DNA of 64,000 bases. It comes from Rosellinia necatrix (Eukaryota; Ascomycota; Sordariomycetes; Xylariales; Xylariaceae). Below the pieces are notes generated by a model. It made no database searches, had not been told where the DNA came from, and saw only the letters and a program-made list of their open reading frames with translations. The translations under genes were made by a program, and so were the position numbers. How positions within the stretch are numbered: the stretch's first letter is position 1; each line of letters starts with the position of its first letter. The stretch lies in the NCBI GenBank assembly GCA_021209875.1, contig JAGYVD010000005.1, positions 930,001 to 994,000 of the forward strand, read 5' to 3'. Shown piece after piece: positions 21,598 through 33,700 of the stretch.

Positions 21598-23484
21598 ATG
21601 CGTCGCGCAAGCATAAAATCCATCCGGACGACCTGTCAATCCACCACCGTCCGGGGTTTCACCCGTGCCGGCCGCCCCCGACGCATTGCCTCGCTCCATC
21701 ATCCCAACCTCACCCTCACCCGATCGTCGTCTTCGCGACCGAACTATGCGCTCGGCGGGCCGCCTCGACCCCCCATGTATCTCCGTCGCTTCTCCGTTGC
21801 CCTCGTGTCCGGCATCGTTGGCTTTGGTGCCTGGTACTCGTACAGGGGCTACGGCACCATAGACCAGACCATTAATAGGGCGGCGCTGTCCACCACGGCG
21901 ACCCAACTTGCAAGCGACGCGATGCCAACCCGTAGCGTCCTCGTTGTAGGCGCCGACGAACTACACACCGGCACATTCGTGGGCGAGGGGCCCATTTCGA
22001 AAAATGTCGATGGTAGTGGAAGAAATGTCCTAGAGATGCTCACCCCCGAACAAGCTACGGAAAAGTTGCGACAACACGAGACTTCTCTGCTGGTGAACAG
22101 GGGCCAGGGCGTCCTGCGATATGATATCGTCCAGTTGGCCAGCAACAACCCCATTGAAGATGACCACGCCGAAAAGATTGTCGAGATAGCGTCGGCACAG
22201 GGCCAGCCAAACAATGACTGGATGTTCTGGGGCGTTTTTGACGGTCACGCGTACGTTTCACCCGCCAACTGATCTTGACTGGGCCAAAACTAACACTACC
22301 GTCTAGGGGGTGGACTACGTCGGCCAAGCTGCGGCAGACCCTGATTAGCTATGTCGGTCGGGAATTAAATATGACATATAAGGCCGCCGAAACTTTAGGC
22401 ACAGTCCCATCACCAGAGGCCATTGATGCCGCGATGAAAGCTGGCTTCACCCGCTTAGATCATGAGATAGTTCATGAGAGTGTGGAAAAGGTCTTGAAGT
22501 CTAATTCCAAGAGTATCGCAGCCGAGCTGCTGGGCCCGGCCTTATCAGGATCATGTGCTCTACTTTCGTTCTATGACAGCAGCTCCAAAACCCTGCGAGT
22601 GGCATGCACGGGGGATTCGCGGGCGGTGTTGGGCCGGCGGAGCAGCTCCGGTAAGTGGACTTCTACGGCCCTTTCTGAAGACCAGACTGGCAGCAACCCA
22701 AACGAGGCGGCTCGCTTGCGCAAAGCGCACCCTGGCGAAAGCCGTGTCGTTCATAATGGCCGAATCCTCGGCGGCCTAGAGCCCAGCCGAGCATTCGGCG
22801 ATGCTAGTTACAAGTGGAGTAGGGATATCTCTGAGCGACTACGAACGTCGTTTTTTGCCCGCCACATCTCCCCACATCTGAAAACCCCTCCCTATGTGAC
22901 AGCTGAGCCTATTGTGACTACAACCAAGATTCAGCCCGACCAGGGCGATTTCTTAGTGATGGCCACGGACGGGTTGTGGGAAATGCTCACCAATGATGAA
23001 GTAGTGGGACTGGTTGGCAAATGGATAGAGTCGCAGGCCATGGAGCAGTCCACGTCACCATTTGGGTCGGTATGGTCAAAAATATTCGGTAGTTCTAAGC
23101 AAAACCTGCCTATTGAAGCCGGACAAAACGGAGGGCCGGAGGGCCAGAAGACGCCCATCCGCCTCGGGCAATGGGGTGTTTCTCCCGACGAAAAGGGCCG
23201 ATTTGTTGTGAAGGACAAGAATGTTGCCACTCACCTTATCCGCAACGCCCTCGGGGGAAAGAACGAGGAACAGGTTTGTGCCTTATTGACCCTCGTCTCG
23301 CCGTTTTCGAGGCGATACAGGTAAGCCAACCCAACACCACCTCCCCGAACAAAGCTAAACTTCAGGCAGGGACGACTTGACGGTACAAGTCATCTTCTTC
23401 GGCAACGGTCCGAAAACAGGAGAGGTTTTGGTTAATAAGGAAGCATCAAACATCCCGCAATCACCTATCCAGCCTAAGTTATAG
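21598..23484 (+). CDS. PP2C-type Ser/Thr protein phosphatase, probably mitochondrial
   Basis: This is a metal-dependent PPM/PP2C phosphatase, likely of the pyruvate-dehydrogenase-phosphatase-like group. Exons are 21598-22250, 22307-23320 and 23370-23484, giving about 593 aa. The N-terminus is rich in Arg, Ser and Thr without acidic residues, followed by a hydrophobic helix (SVALVSGIVGFGAWYSY), as in an inner-membrane-targeted protein. Catalytic-core motifs are visible: WMFWGVFDGHAGW (metal-binding Asp and Gly), LSGSCALLSFYD, VACTGDSRAVLG, FGDASYKW, VMATDGLWEML and RDDLTVQVIFFG, the last Asp of the metal site, which is completed across the final splice junction. All splice phases agree. The regulated substrate is inferred from family resemblance only. 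Confidence 0.93.
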
Positions 23485-24375
23485 GTAGGCTTTAGCGGTT
23501 CAGACGATGACTAACACAGCTACGAGTAAGCGAGGATGGATATGAGACCTGGTAGCCGATAACCAATATTATGTATTACAGCTTGTACAATATAGAGCTG
23601 GCAGCGTGGCGTCCCTGGGTGCAACAGGGTGATTTGAGTATATATAGGACTGCGAACTTGGAACTAGGGCTAAGAATTAACGCATATTTCAACGAAGTTT
23701 ATGTCAAGAGAGTTGAGGTTTTCTATTTGGCCGTAACTAAGACTCTGGCCATGCAACTAACTACCTAAGCACCCCCCTCTCGCAGTCTTCAATGTGCACT
23801 TGACAGAATAATTTTACTTGTCACACCACAATGTCCCATCTGTCGACTTTTTGCCCCACTGAAGACTGTGGGGTGTGGTGTATTTATTCTTCGCCATATT
23901 CCACTGCGATGTCACTACCCCAACCCAAGCCATTCATTACCCCATTTCCCCATGATGCGCCGTGTTTCCCCGCCCCTCTGGCTGGTGACACCTCGCCACG
24001 AGCAGCCGATTGGAGCGCATCTACGGCAGCGTCATGTACGCGGGACTCCTCACGGAGCGGATCCAACGTCTATTAGGTACATAGACAAGGCGGTGTGCGA
24101 TCGAGGGTAGACTGAGATAACGAGGGGAGAAGTCACCTTTCCGGAGCCGTTAGCAGCGCCGAGCCGCTTCGGTGAGGGGCGAATCCCCGTCAAGAAGAGC
24201 AAAACAGGCCGTCATCGAGGAATATTGCTTCGACCGAGCAGCGACGCTAACGAGTAGCTTTGGGTAGAATTGGCCGAGGGGGATTATATAAAGGCCCCCC
24301 ATCGTCGACGCAGCGTCCGATTAACCTGCTATACGTTTAATCCGCGGCCTGGCTTCGATACTTTTGCACGCGAAT
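23485..24375. other. Intergenic region, no supported gene
   Basis: This is the 3' flank of the phosphatase and promoter of the glycosidase. The short frames at 23831-24110 overlap on both strands and carry no recognisable feature. Confidence 0.5.
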
Positions 24376-25962
24376 ATGAGGGCCACTACTCTCGTTTGGT
24401 CGTTCCTCTTGGGACCGGGCTGCGCCTCGACAACACCGCCGCGAAATCCGCACCAGAACGCGATTGGGCCTCATCTGGAGAGGGACTCGTCTGGGCAGGA
24501 ATGGCCGTATGCGCCGTTCAGCACGAAGGGGAGGGATATAGTAAATAATCGCGGAGAGGCCGTCACCTGGGCCGGGGTGAATTGGCCCATGAGCGGTAAG
24601 TAGAGTCCAAGCCTACACGACGCGCGGAACCGACGGCCGTGCCTGACCACGCCCGAACAGGCGAGAGCATGATCCCCGAGGGTCTAGAGTGGAAGTCGGC
24701 CGGCGACATCCTCGACAACGTGGCCAGCGTCGGGTTCAACTACATCCGCATGTGAGAGCACACTCCCGAGGGTCCTGAGGGGGAACACAACCATAGGATC
24801 CCGTCCCGCACCATACGTATTTTGCACAAGGCTCACACGCAGGTGTGCGCGCGCGCCGCGGCACGACAGGGGCTACGCGATCCAGATGATCGACGAGATC
24901 TACGAGCGCGGGGGGCGGGACGTGCCGATAATCGAGGCGCTGACGGCGGCGCTGGGCGCGCGGAACGGGACGCGGGTGGCGCGGGCGATCGTGGCGCGGA
25001 ACCCCGGGTGGACGGTGCGGACGACGCGGTTCGAGCTGTGGTCGGACATCGCGCGGGCGGCGTCGGCGCGGGGCCTCTTCGTGCAGCCGGACGTGCACGT
25101 CGGGCGGGCGCAGTGGTGCTGCAGCCACACGGACGGCAACGCCTGGTTCGACGACGTGGCCTTCCCGGCCGATGCCTGGCGGCGCGGGCTCACGCACGTC
25201 GCGGCCTGGGCGCGCCAGCACCCCAACGTCGTCTCCATATCGCTGCGCAACGAGCTGCGCGAGAGCTGGAACCGCACCGACCTGTACTACAACTGGGCCA
25301 CGCTCGTCGGCAACATGACAGCCGGCGCCGACGCCATCCACGCCGCGCACCCCGGCCTGCTCATCACCTGGAGCGGCATGCAGTACGACCAGGACCTGTC
25401 GGCGCTGACGGCCGGCGCCAACATCCTGACGGCGCCGTGCTACCGGTGCACGGCGATCCGCGACGCGCGGCGCCGGGACCCCGTCGTCTTCGACGCCGCC
25501 GCGCACCCCTGGGCCGACAAGCTCGTGTGGGAGCTGCACCTGTACGGCGGCAGCGAGGACCTCGACACGGGCGACTGCGACGTCATCGAGGCCGGCCTGT
25601 ACCGCAATGGCTTCAACGCGCTCGGCATCGCCCCCAACGCCGCCGGCTGCGCCGTGACCGGCGACTGCCCGCCCGCGAGCCGCCTCACGCCCGTCATCTT
25701 CTCCGAGTTCGGCCACGCCCAGGACGCCTCCCTGCACGGCGACTTACTACAGGACTGCATCCGAGCCTTCACCATCCGGCACCGTGTCAGCTGGATGATG
25801 TGGTCGCTCGCGGGCAGCTACCGCATCCGCCAGGGCACCCAGGGCCTCGTCGACACCTGGGGCCTCACGAGCGCTGACTGGAGCTCCTGGAACGACCCGG
25901 CGACGATCGAGGGGTATTGGAAGCCTTGGGTTCAGAGCATGAACGTCACTCGGAAGGAATGA
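24376..25962 (+). CDS. Glycoside hydrolase family 5 (cellulase-type) enzyme
   Basis: This is a retaining beta-glycanase of GH5, about 476 aa, with three exons: 24376-24595, 24661-24751 and 24843-25962. The N-terminus (MRATTLVWSFLLGPGCA) is signal-peptide-like, consistent with secretion. AVTWAGVNWPMSGESMIPEGL and VGFNYIRM mark the first barrel strands. Catalytic residues are visible: the acid/base Glu in SLRNELRESW and the nucleophile Glu in VIFSEFGHAQD. VQPDVHVGRAQWCCS is a loop typical of this fungal subgroup. Exon 3 is very GC-rich compared with the flanks, so the opposite strand is also open. The exact substrate (glucan, mannan or glycoside) cannot be told. ATG 24376 is used; the longer frame begins with a TTG. 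Confidence 0.9.
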
Positions 25963-26453
25963 GTGGTAGGTAGTACCAGGAGCGATGTAAAATCAGTGGT
26001 TTTTGTTCCCCAAAGCGCCGTCTCGTCTTTGTTGTAAAGGTGGCTTTTTCATCGCTTGTTTGTGTGTGCATCTCAAAAGCCTAGATATCCCGTACATGCG
26101 CTCAAGCACCTACTAGTACATATCGACCAATATTGTGACAGACTACACAAAAAAGAGTATGCAACGATTCTGTTTCAAAAGGACTTCTCAGATATTGTGT
26201 TGTCGTTTCCTAGACCGTCTATTAAACTCGTATCTAACACTCGAGCTCGGATTCGAACAGCGAGCCGCCGCCGCCGCCACACCGTGAATGGCAAATCGCG
26301 TGAACGCACACAAAGAGGGCCTGGATGTATTGCTTCTGCCACAAAATCTAATTCAAAATTTAAACGCCGATGCCATGCAGTTGATGGTCCTCTCCTTAGG
26401 TACGGTCTGTCATGTACTGCTCTTATGAAGCGACCGAATCCCATGGTAGTGGT
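25963..26453. other. Convergent intergenic spacer
   Basis: This is the 3' flank of the GH5 gene and of the small membrane protein gene. It contains a short CCG run near 26267-26278. No gene is supported. Confidence 0.55.
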
Positions 26454-27042
26454 TCAGAGCCTGATGTTCAGATCCATGCACTCGATTCTCCATTCCCTCT
26501 TGCCGAGAATACTCCTCAGCCACTCAATCCCGAGGCCCGTCCACTCGGCTCGCTTGCGCGAAACCTCATCAGCGGCAATCCCAGCCAAAGCGGTGGCGGT
26601 TGTGTTCAGCGTTTCGATAGCCGAGTTGTTGAAGATACTGTAGCTGGCGGGCTCAGCAGTGATAACCGTCGAGTTGGTGCACGTGCCATTTGAAGAATAA
26701 TGCGAATCTATCCAGGATTCGAAGGCCGCCGATGTGATCCTCGGTGCGAACCAGTTGCTGCTGAACTCGAAGAAACAACGGTCGGACCAGTAGCACGAGG
26801 TAATGAACAGGATGAGCAGCAGAATCGAGCAGTAGACGCACGGCCGGTTCAGGAAGTATGTGCACACGAAGAACAGGAATATGAAAGCCGGCGAGGCGTT
26901 GGCGGGGATGAAGAGGAGCGGGATCCAGCTACACGGATGAGCGGCATCAGTCAGCATGGCCAGCCGGGATCCATGGTATCGGGAAAGGGGAGTGAGGCAC
27001 GACGCAGGTGGCGACAAAAGCTTACCTCCGTAGACAAAACAT
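26454..27042 (-). CDS. Small membrane protein with 17-nt first coding exon
   Basis: Two exons (27042-27026 and 26928-26454) encode about 163 aa. The first exon supplies only MFCLR plus two bases; a GTAAGC donor and a TGTAG acceptor join it in frame to WIPLLFIPANASPAF. Two adjacent hydrophobic helices follow (AFIFLFFVCTYFL and CSILLLILFITSC), then a lumenal or extracellular region with several N-x-S/T sites and a C-terminal amphipathic helix (GLGIEWLRSILGKREW). I do not recognise the family. The translated frame continues upstream of 26928, but that part is intronic in this model and contains no supported start. Membrane location is inferred from hydrophobicity. Confidence 0.7.
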
Positions 27043-27740
27043 GGCGGCGGGTAGTAGTGCCGTTCTGCGGGTGGGCCGATTAGATTATTCTCGGTCAAGA
27101 AGACTGCCCAAAGACGGCAGCCCGGGTACGTCGAGCTCGTATGTCCGGACTTCGCGGGTCGATGGTCGAGTTCGTAAGGAGCGAGGGGGTCCGCGCTGTG
27201 CCCTGTGTGCGCCAATCGTGGGGTCGAACTCAGGATTAAATTAATAACAAGAGAATCCGATTAAAAAAAAAAAAAAGGGGACGGCAGGGAGAATAACTAT
27301 GCACGCCGGCGAGGGAACGTGTCACGAGTGTGTTGCGATGCAACCGAAGTGGTGGTGGTGAGGGTGACAAACGGGGTTTAGAAGCTTGAGGCCGAAGCGA
27401 TTACAGGTGTTGTGGAATTACGCTGTCGTCACCCTCGAGGGAAAGGAATTCCAAAATGCCAGTCCCAAAGAAGCAAGGGAGGTTTGTCAGACGATGGATG
27501 TAAAATTACCGGCCAATCAAATCAGACGCTACAGCATGATTGTCTCATGTTATAGAATCTGCTAGGGAAATAAAAAGCACTTACATACAGAAATGGGAAG
27601 GCGCTAACTTTAGGTACACCCGCTGCGCTGGCCACGCGCCCCCGCTTCACTGCAAATAGGGTTCGATGCGGACCGTTCCAGCCAACCAAAGGGCAGAAAG
27701 CGCCAAAGGTCCGTGATTACCCTACTAGGTCCCTAAATGT

Positions 27741-27808
27741 TGTGGTCGCACTAACCGTATTAGGTGCGTCACAATTCCCGCCAAAGCACTATCGTTTTTG
27801 CGACCACA
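27741..27808. repeat. 10-bp inverted repeat (TGTGGTCGCA arms)
   Basis: Perfect arms TGTGGTCGCA at 27741-27750 and TGCGACCACA at 27799-27808 enclose 48 bases. It could be a short hairpin or a remnant of a small transposable element. No flanking target duplication was recognised. Confidence 0.6.
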
Positions 27809-29310
27809 TAATTCAATAAGTTGTAATCGAATGCTCACGAGCATTTCATGTTCAAGTTCCAAAAGAGCAGTTTTCCAATGATATAGCGCCGTCCCCTTTT
27901 CCATGTCTACCAGCAACTGCCAATCATTTCCAGATGATAAGACTGATAGGTATGCGTAGATGCTGGAGAACCATCAAGTAAAGCCGGATTGCTTAAAGGT
28001 TGTTGCGATAATCATACCAAAGATGAAACACTGTCTAATAGTGGCGGCTTTCGAGCAATGCTGTATTGTACGTGGTAGCCATACCTATCAACTAAATTGA
28101 ATCATGCTTCCTCTCAAAATAAGCATAAATGCGGCTTCTGCCGTCGTATGACCAGACCTCGCTCTGGACATCCAGCCCATGGTAGAGGTGTCAGTACTGA
28201 GAGTATTATAAATTTGAGCACAAGAAAGAATGGTTCACCCTTCCGAAAACAACATCTATACAAGGATACTAATAATGTGCTCACCAGTTTTCAGTTTGGG
28301 TATCGCCTTATCCCAAAGTCTCGTTTATAAAGCAAACACCCCCCTGTACAATAACGTCTCATATATATGACTACATATGGTCAAATAGAGGATTTTTTAT
28401 GTATCTAAAGCCTAAATACAGCGAAATATAGTCATAAGCATTAATATCGTAGATAAAACACAACGCGAGTCGATACATTAAAGTAGAATAGTTAAATATA
28501 ACTAACAGCCCATTACCTTGCCGACTTGCCTAATTTCAAACAAGCTCCTGCGTCTTATAGCCAGTAGTTAGTACCTTGTTGCAATATTATGCTACTTCTT
28601 ACAGAATCCTCTCCTTATTTACGTATTTGTGTTGTAACATATACCGTTTCACTAACTCTTGAGCTCAGTTTAATTCAGCCTGGCATAGTAGTAATCCCTT
28701 GACGGCTGTCCTTATCTCCCTCTCTTTAGTTATCGATTACTTCGTACGCAGGGAAGATGTTAGCCGCAGGGATAAATAACTATGGTGATTCGCTTACAGT
28801 CTTATATATTGGGACTGTCGTGTATTCTAACTTCTACTTACTCGCACATCCTATATTACAGTGTAGTTCGAGCGATATAGCTAATACTATACGGAACAGG
28901 AGGAGATCTTTTGACGCTGGTATATAGTAAAAGGTAACCCACTCACCTGATTCATAATATATTTGTTGCGAAATACAAAATAACTTATTGAGATTTAAAC
29001 AAACCTATAGTCCTTGTCACCCGTGAGATGGCCAGCCCAACCACGCCCCTTAAATATTTAGTATACAGACACAATGTCTGGTCAAGATTCTATCGACATC
29101 GAATTATTCATTCTATTATTGCGGCCGAAACACAGCGGGCGAGTGCTCATACCTGTCTATTTCACTATAATGTCGAGCTACAGAGTGAACACTCTGCATC
29201 TCAAAACATTTTCTAACATTGAACCCACTAGCTAAGATAAAGGAGGGATGACAATCCAATTCCCCCTTGCTTATAAAAGCAGGGCTGCAGTACGCAAGGG
29301 ACATTATTCG

Positions 29311-29700
29311 TCAATGAGGAATCTCAATCTCAGCGCCCCTTGAGAGGGTACCTTTCTTATAAAGTATTACATCTTCCCGTACCCAGGTAAGCGGCCATTT
29401 TGGATCGACAATCATCAGCTGCTTTTGCGACTTGAGAAGCTCAGATCCTAGTCCCCGATCGTCAGTTCTGAAAGCATTAGCAACATGTGCCAAGTTCTGA
29501 CCTACCGTCTTGAAAAACCCCCTTAAATACTGACGTTTTAGCTCATGGGATGAGTCTTGGGATATTGGCAGAAAGAGGGTTGGCAGTGCGCAGAGGAAGT
29601 AGGTACAGTGTACTGGTAGGTAATGTATGGTGAATGCTGAACCTGGGCTGCAATTTCCTGTTAGGCAAGTATTAGACGCGAGACCAGTAAATTCCACCAT
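29311..29700 (-). CDS. Doubtful small open frame, hypothetical
   Basis: This is an ATG-initiated frame of 129 aa that I cannot assign to a family. The C-terminal half (ELKRQYLRGFFKTVGQNLAH, then DPKWPLTWVREDVILYKKGT) looks protein-like and polar. The N-terminal half may include unspliced intron sequence or be spurious. It is listed only because it is the best frame in a 3.7-kb interval. Confidence 0.22.
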   Translation of the reverse strand: MVEFTGLASNTCLTGNCSPGSAFTIHYLPVHCTYFLCALPTLFLPISQDSSHELKRQYLRGFFKTVGQNLAHVANAFRTDDRGLGSELLKSQKQLMIVDPKWPLTWVREDVILYKKGTLSRGAEIEIPH

Positions 29701-30747
29701 CCATCACAACCTATCGTTGCGTCTATCGCCACACATCATACTTGCATGACCGAACCTGACGTAGGCCGACCACCAACCACACATTATCGCGTCCGCCCGT
29801 TGAACGCACGAACGAACAATGTTCATCTTTTTCATCTCTTCCTTTTTCTCTTCCACCCAACCACTTTTTGCCCTCAGCACTGGTGCCGTGTTTGATTGAA
29901 CGTTTGATAGGGGGGTTTATAGTGTCCCTCTCCTTCTCTCCCTCTCAAAAACCCCCGATTTCATAATTTCATCAGGTTAGCTTGGTTTTATACCGACAAC
30001 TGACTTATCAACACCACCCGGTCCATCTCCAAGCATCATCCCGGTCGCGGTCAGGCCTTCTTCTTTGTCTTAATTGGGTACCCAGCTTACTTTACCTCAA
30101 CGCCCGACACCGCACAACACCGCCACTTCTCACCACCTGGCGGGACAATCAACGGCCTGATACAGCAGCCAAAGAGCGCAAGGACAGCCGATCCGGAGAG
30201 CTACCCTGGACCCAAATAACCACACTAGCCGGCGAAATCCGCCCCTCCATCCCCCCTCGACCTGCCCCCTCAGGGTGCGACCGACTGTCGATTTTGGCGA
30301 GGCTGGAGCAGGGCAGAAGTCGCGCGCATGCGCTAAGAGGTTAGGTAACCGCCTCTGTACCTCAGGTATCCGTTTTGGTTGGGCTGGCTCGGAAATCCAC
30401 TGGATTGATTGACTGACTGATTGACTTTTTTTTTTTTCCTCCTTTCTGCCTTTCTCCCCACTCCCTCCATCCTCCCATCATCACCGCGGCGTGCATCTGA
30501 CGGCGTGTCTCTGCCTTCAATCGGTTGTATTTGCAGGCGCATCGCGTTGTTTTGGCATCCCCGGCCCTGTTGTTTGCTGCATCGTTGTTTTGTTCGTCTC
30601 GCTTGACGGCTTCGCCCGTCGGCCGGCACTAGTTTCAGAGTTCGCCCACCGCCCCAGCCCAGTCAGAGCGACCAGAGCGAGCTCCACGCTGCTGCATGTG
30701 GGCCAACTCGCCGTCTCTCACCTACAGTTCGGCTCGCAATTCCCAGC

Positions 30748-33700
30748 ATGGCCAGCTACAATCATAATTTAAACCCACCCAGTGGCGAAGACCACCACAA
30801 CACCCACCTGCAGGCCATGTACGCCCGTTTACAAGCCGCCCGAAACGCACAAACACACAACGAAGATTCTGTCCCTGCCTCGCACCCTGCCTCGCACCCT
30901 GCCGCAGCCCACGATCTTCTGTCGCGTTTCCACAGCTACAACCAGGCCACCAACCCGCACGACTACTATGGTCAAGCTTCTGCCGAGTCGCCTGTGTCTG
31001 GTGTAGATGATTATCCCCCTCCCGCCGCCCCGACGCCGCCCACTAGTTTTGGTCATTCCCATCACCCGCCCGGTGTCATCGGCAGCTTCCCCCCCGTCGG
31101 CACCATGTCGTCCAATCCTGCTTCCTCCGCTGACCAGAGCGCCAATTTGCTGAATCTGCTCAAGTTCAGCAACGCGCAGTCGCAAGCACAGTCGCAGAAT
31201 TCCCAGGCTCATTCTCATTCGCAGGCTTCGCCCGCAGGTAGTGTTCACGCTCTATCATTCGGCCCTTCGCCTAACCAGGCGCATGGCAATAACCCGCCTC
31301 CCCTTCATGCGCCCGTTCCGATGCCTGCTGACCCTCAAGGCCTGCTTGCCACCCTTATGAAGGGAAATGTGCACAATGAGGTCGCCCCTCCGCGGGCGGA
31401 TCATCAGCAGCCTAATATGCGCGACACGTGGAATATCGGTCCCCCTACGAACACGCAGGAATACTTGCTGAATTTGTTGCATCGTCCCAAGCCGGCCCAG
31501 AACGACCAGCCGTCAACAAACGAATCATCGCAGCCAGCTACCCTGACCCCCCAGTCAGCTAATGACTCGTCGGCGGATCATTATAAAGATTACGTCCCTA
31601 GGCAGGCGCTTCTCGAAAACGCCTCACACGATTCCACCCCCTTACCACGCCAATTCGCATCCTCTTCACCTCGATCTAGGTACGACTGTCAGTCGCCGCC
31701 TACTCGTTTTGGCCGCCATGATGCAACTCATGGGACCGGCGGGTTCGAATACACAAACCCGTTTGAGGAATTTGTTGGATCCCGAGATAAAACGTCCAAG
31801 TCATCCACACCGGGTAATTCCGGTCTTGGAAATACGATGCCCACGGAATTGCCTGCAGCCTCTGCTGTCAGGATGATGGAGAAGACTAGCACTAGTGCCA
31901 TCTCCTCGCCGGGAAATGCCTCGGATCATAAGCGATCTTCCGCTTACCAAAGCCCGGCTGTGAACACTGAGCCTGTCCGACATCGACCTGAGCGCTACCC
32001 GTCTGATGCTGGTCGAGATCGTGGTTCTCCATATACCACTGGCTCTCATTCTGATCGTCTTTATGAGCATGAGAATGAGCATGAACATGAACGCGAGCAC
32101 GAGCACGACCACGAGCGTGAGCACGACCATGACCATGACGATGATCATGAACATGAAGATGAGCAAGAGAACGATGAAAATAGGGAAACCGTCTTCGAAG
32201 CTATCACGGACTTGGCAGCTAAAGCGGACTTAGAGGCCCAGGAAGCCCTGGCAAGAGCTGAGCACGAGGAGGCACAAGCCCAAATTGCTGCCAACTTGGA
32301 CGCGATGATGAATGCCGAGACAGACGCCGAGTTTCTGCAATCAGCGGAGGCGGCGGCAAGAGACATCAATGAGGAGCTCGACAAGGAAAGCAATGCCGGA
32401 GTACTCGAAGAAAGGTACTCACCAGAGATGGCTCATGCCATCCGCGGCATTGTCGAAGATACCGCCCATGGCGCTATAGCAGACAGCTGGGAAAGTGCCG
32501 AGGCCGACGAGATCGTTGTGATTGAAGAATCACCCGCTACCGTTAAAGTTTATAACTTTCCCATGAAGCCGTGGATTTCGATTACTATGCAAAATTCCTT
32601 CGATGAACCTCGTCCCCAATTCAGAGACGAAATCATCCTAGATATTGCGCGATTGAAGAAAGAGTTTGACCAGATCGATAGAAATCTAGTTGCTGCTACT
32701 GAGTCGTACATCGCGTATGGTATGTCTAAAGCCGGCGGCCTACGCGTAATCCGCCAGGAGGACGGCAAGGATGCCAAACTATTCACGGATACCAAGGACC
32801 GCGTATTCAATGTGGCTGTATCGTATACTTCGGATGATGGTGATATCCCCCCCGAGGAATCCATCATCGGCACTGGTATTAGCGGCACTGTCTACTATAT
32901 TCAGATTAGGGGTGGAGGTAAAGACCACCTTGAGGAACCGCATCCTGAACAGTATGGGTTCGCCCTGCCGCCAGCGAGCACGCAAGAAGGCGATGCCCCT
33001 GGTGGTATTCTGAAGACACGCGCAAGGACCTCAGCGACTCATCCAGAGTACTTCGCCGTCGGCCGTGGAAAAACTATCAGTATTATCTGGCCCGCCGTTG
33101 TTATCCAGAGGAATATTTTCAAGCCTGGCCATGACCGACTAGTTGACACCGAAAGACTGGCGAAAGAGTGTGCTCTTAGAATCAATACTGGAAAGGCTGG
33201 AAAGGACTTCACTTTCAGTCAGGACGACACAACTATTGTCTCTCTAGATAAATCCGGCCGCGTCAAGTTTTGGGATGTACGTGATCTTACAGCAGTTGAT
33301 TTGAACTCTGACGTTCGGTTCCCTATGCCAGCTCATACCTCTCTGGAAATTAAGGAGCCGTTGATGACCCTTAATACAACCCCAGAGGGTGAAAAAGCAT
33401 GGCCAACCTCTGTGTTATTGCTGGATAAGCAACGGCCTTACCAGAAGCGTTGCGCCTTGCGCTACATGATTGTCGGCATGAAGCAGAACCATACTCTTCA
33501 ACTGTGGGACCTTGCCCTCGGCAAGCCCGTACAAGAGTTCAATTTACCCCATAGCAAGGAGTCGGACGCAGTCTGCAGCGTCATGTACCATCCCGCTACG
33601 GGTATGATTGTTGTGGGCCACCCAACTCGTAACTCGATTTACTTTCTCCACCTGTCAGCACCAAAGTACACAATTAAGGGTTTATCACAAGTGGACTACA

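Larger units (their letters stand above)
27043..30747. other. Long gene-poor, AT-rich interval
   Basis: This 3.7-kb stretch holds no convincing gene. From about 28320 to 29000 it is markedly AT-rich, dense in TATA and TAAAT words and stop codons in every frame, as in old mutated repeats. A 10-bp inverted repeat occurs at 27741 and 27799. An A-run lies at about 27263-27276. The last 700 bp, with C-rich tracts and a T-run at 30426-30438, are probably the promoter and 5' leader of the EDC4-like gene. Confidence 0.55.

Noticed and set aside
24736..25877. Long open frames on both strands across the GH5 exon 3
   Set aside because: Low-complexity Arg/Ala/Val sequence typical of GC-rich shadow frames; the GH5 frame carries both catalytic motifs.
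26240..26290. Possible tRNA-like B-box (GGATTCGAAC) near 26250
   Set aside because: No matching A-box or foldable cloverleaf could be drawn around it, and a CCG run follows.
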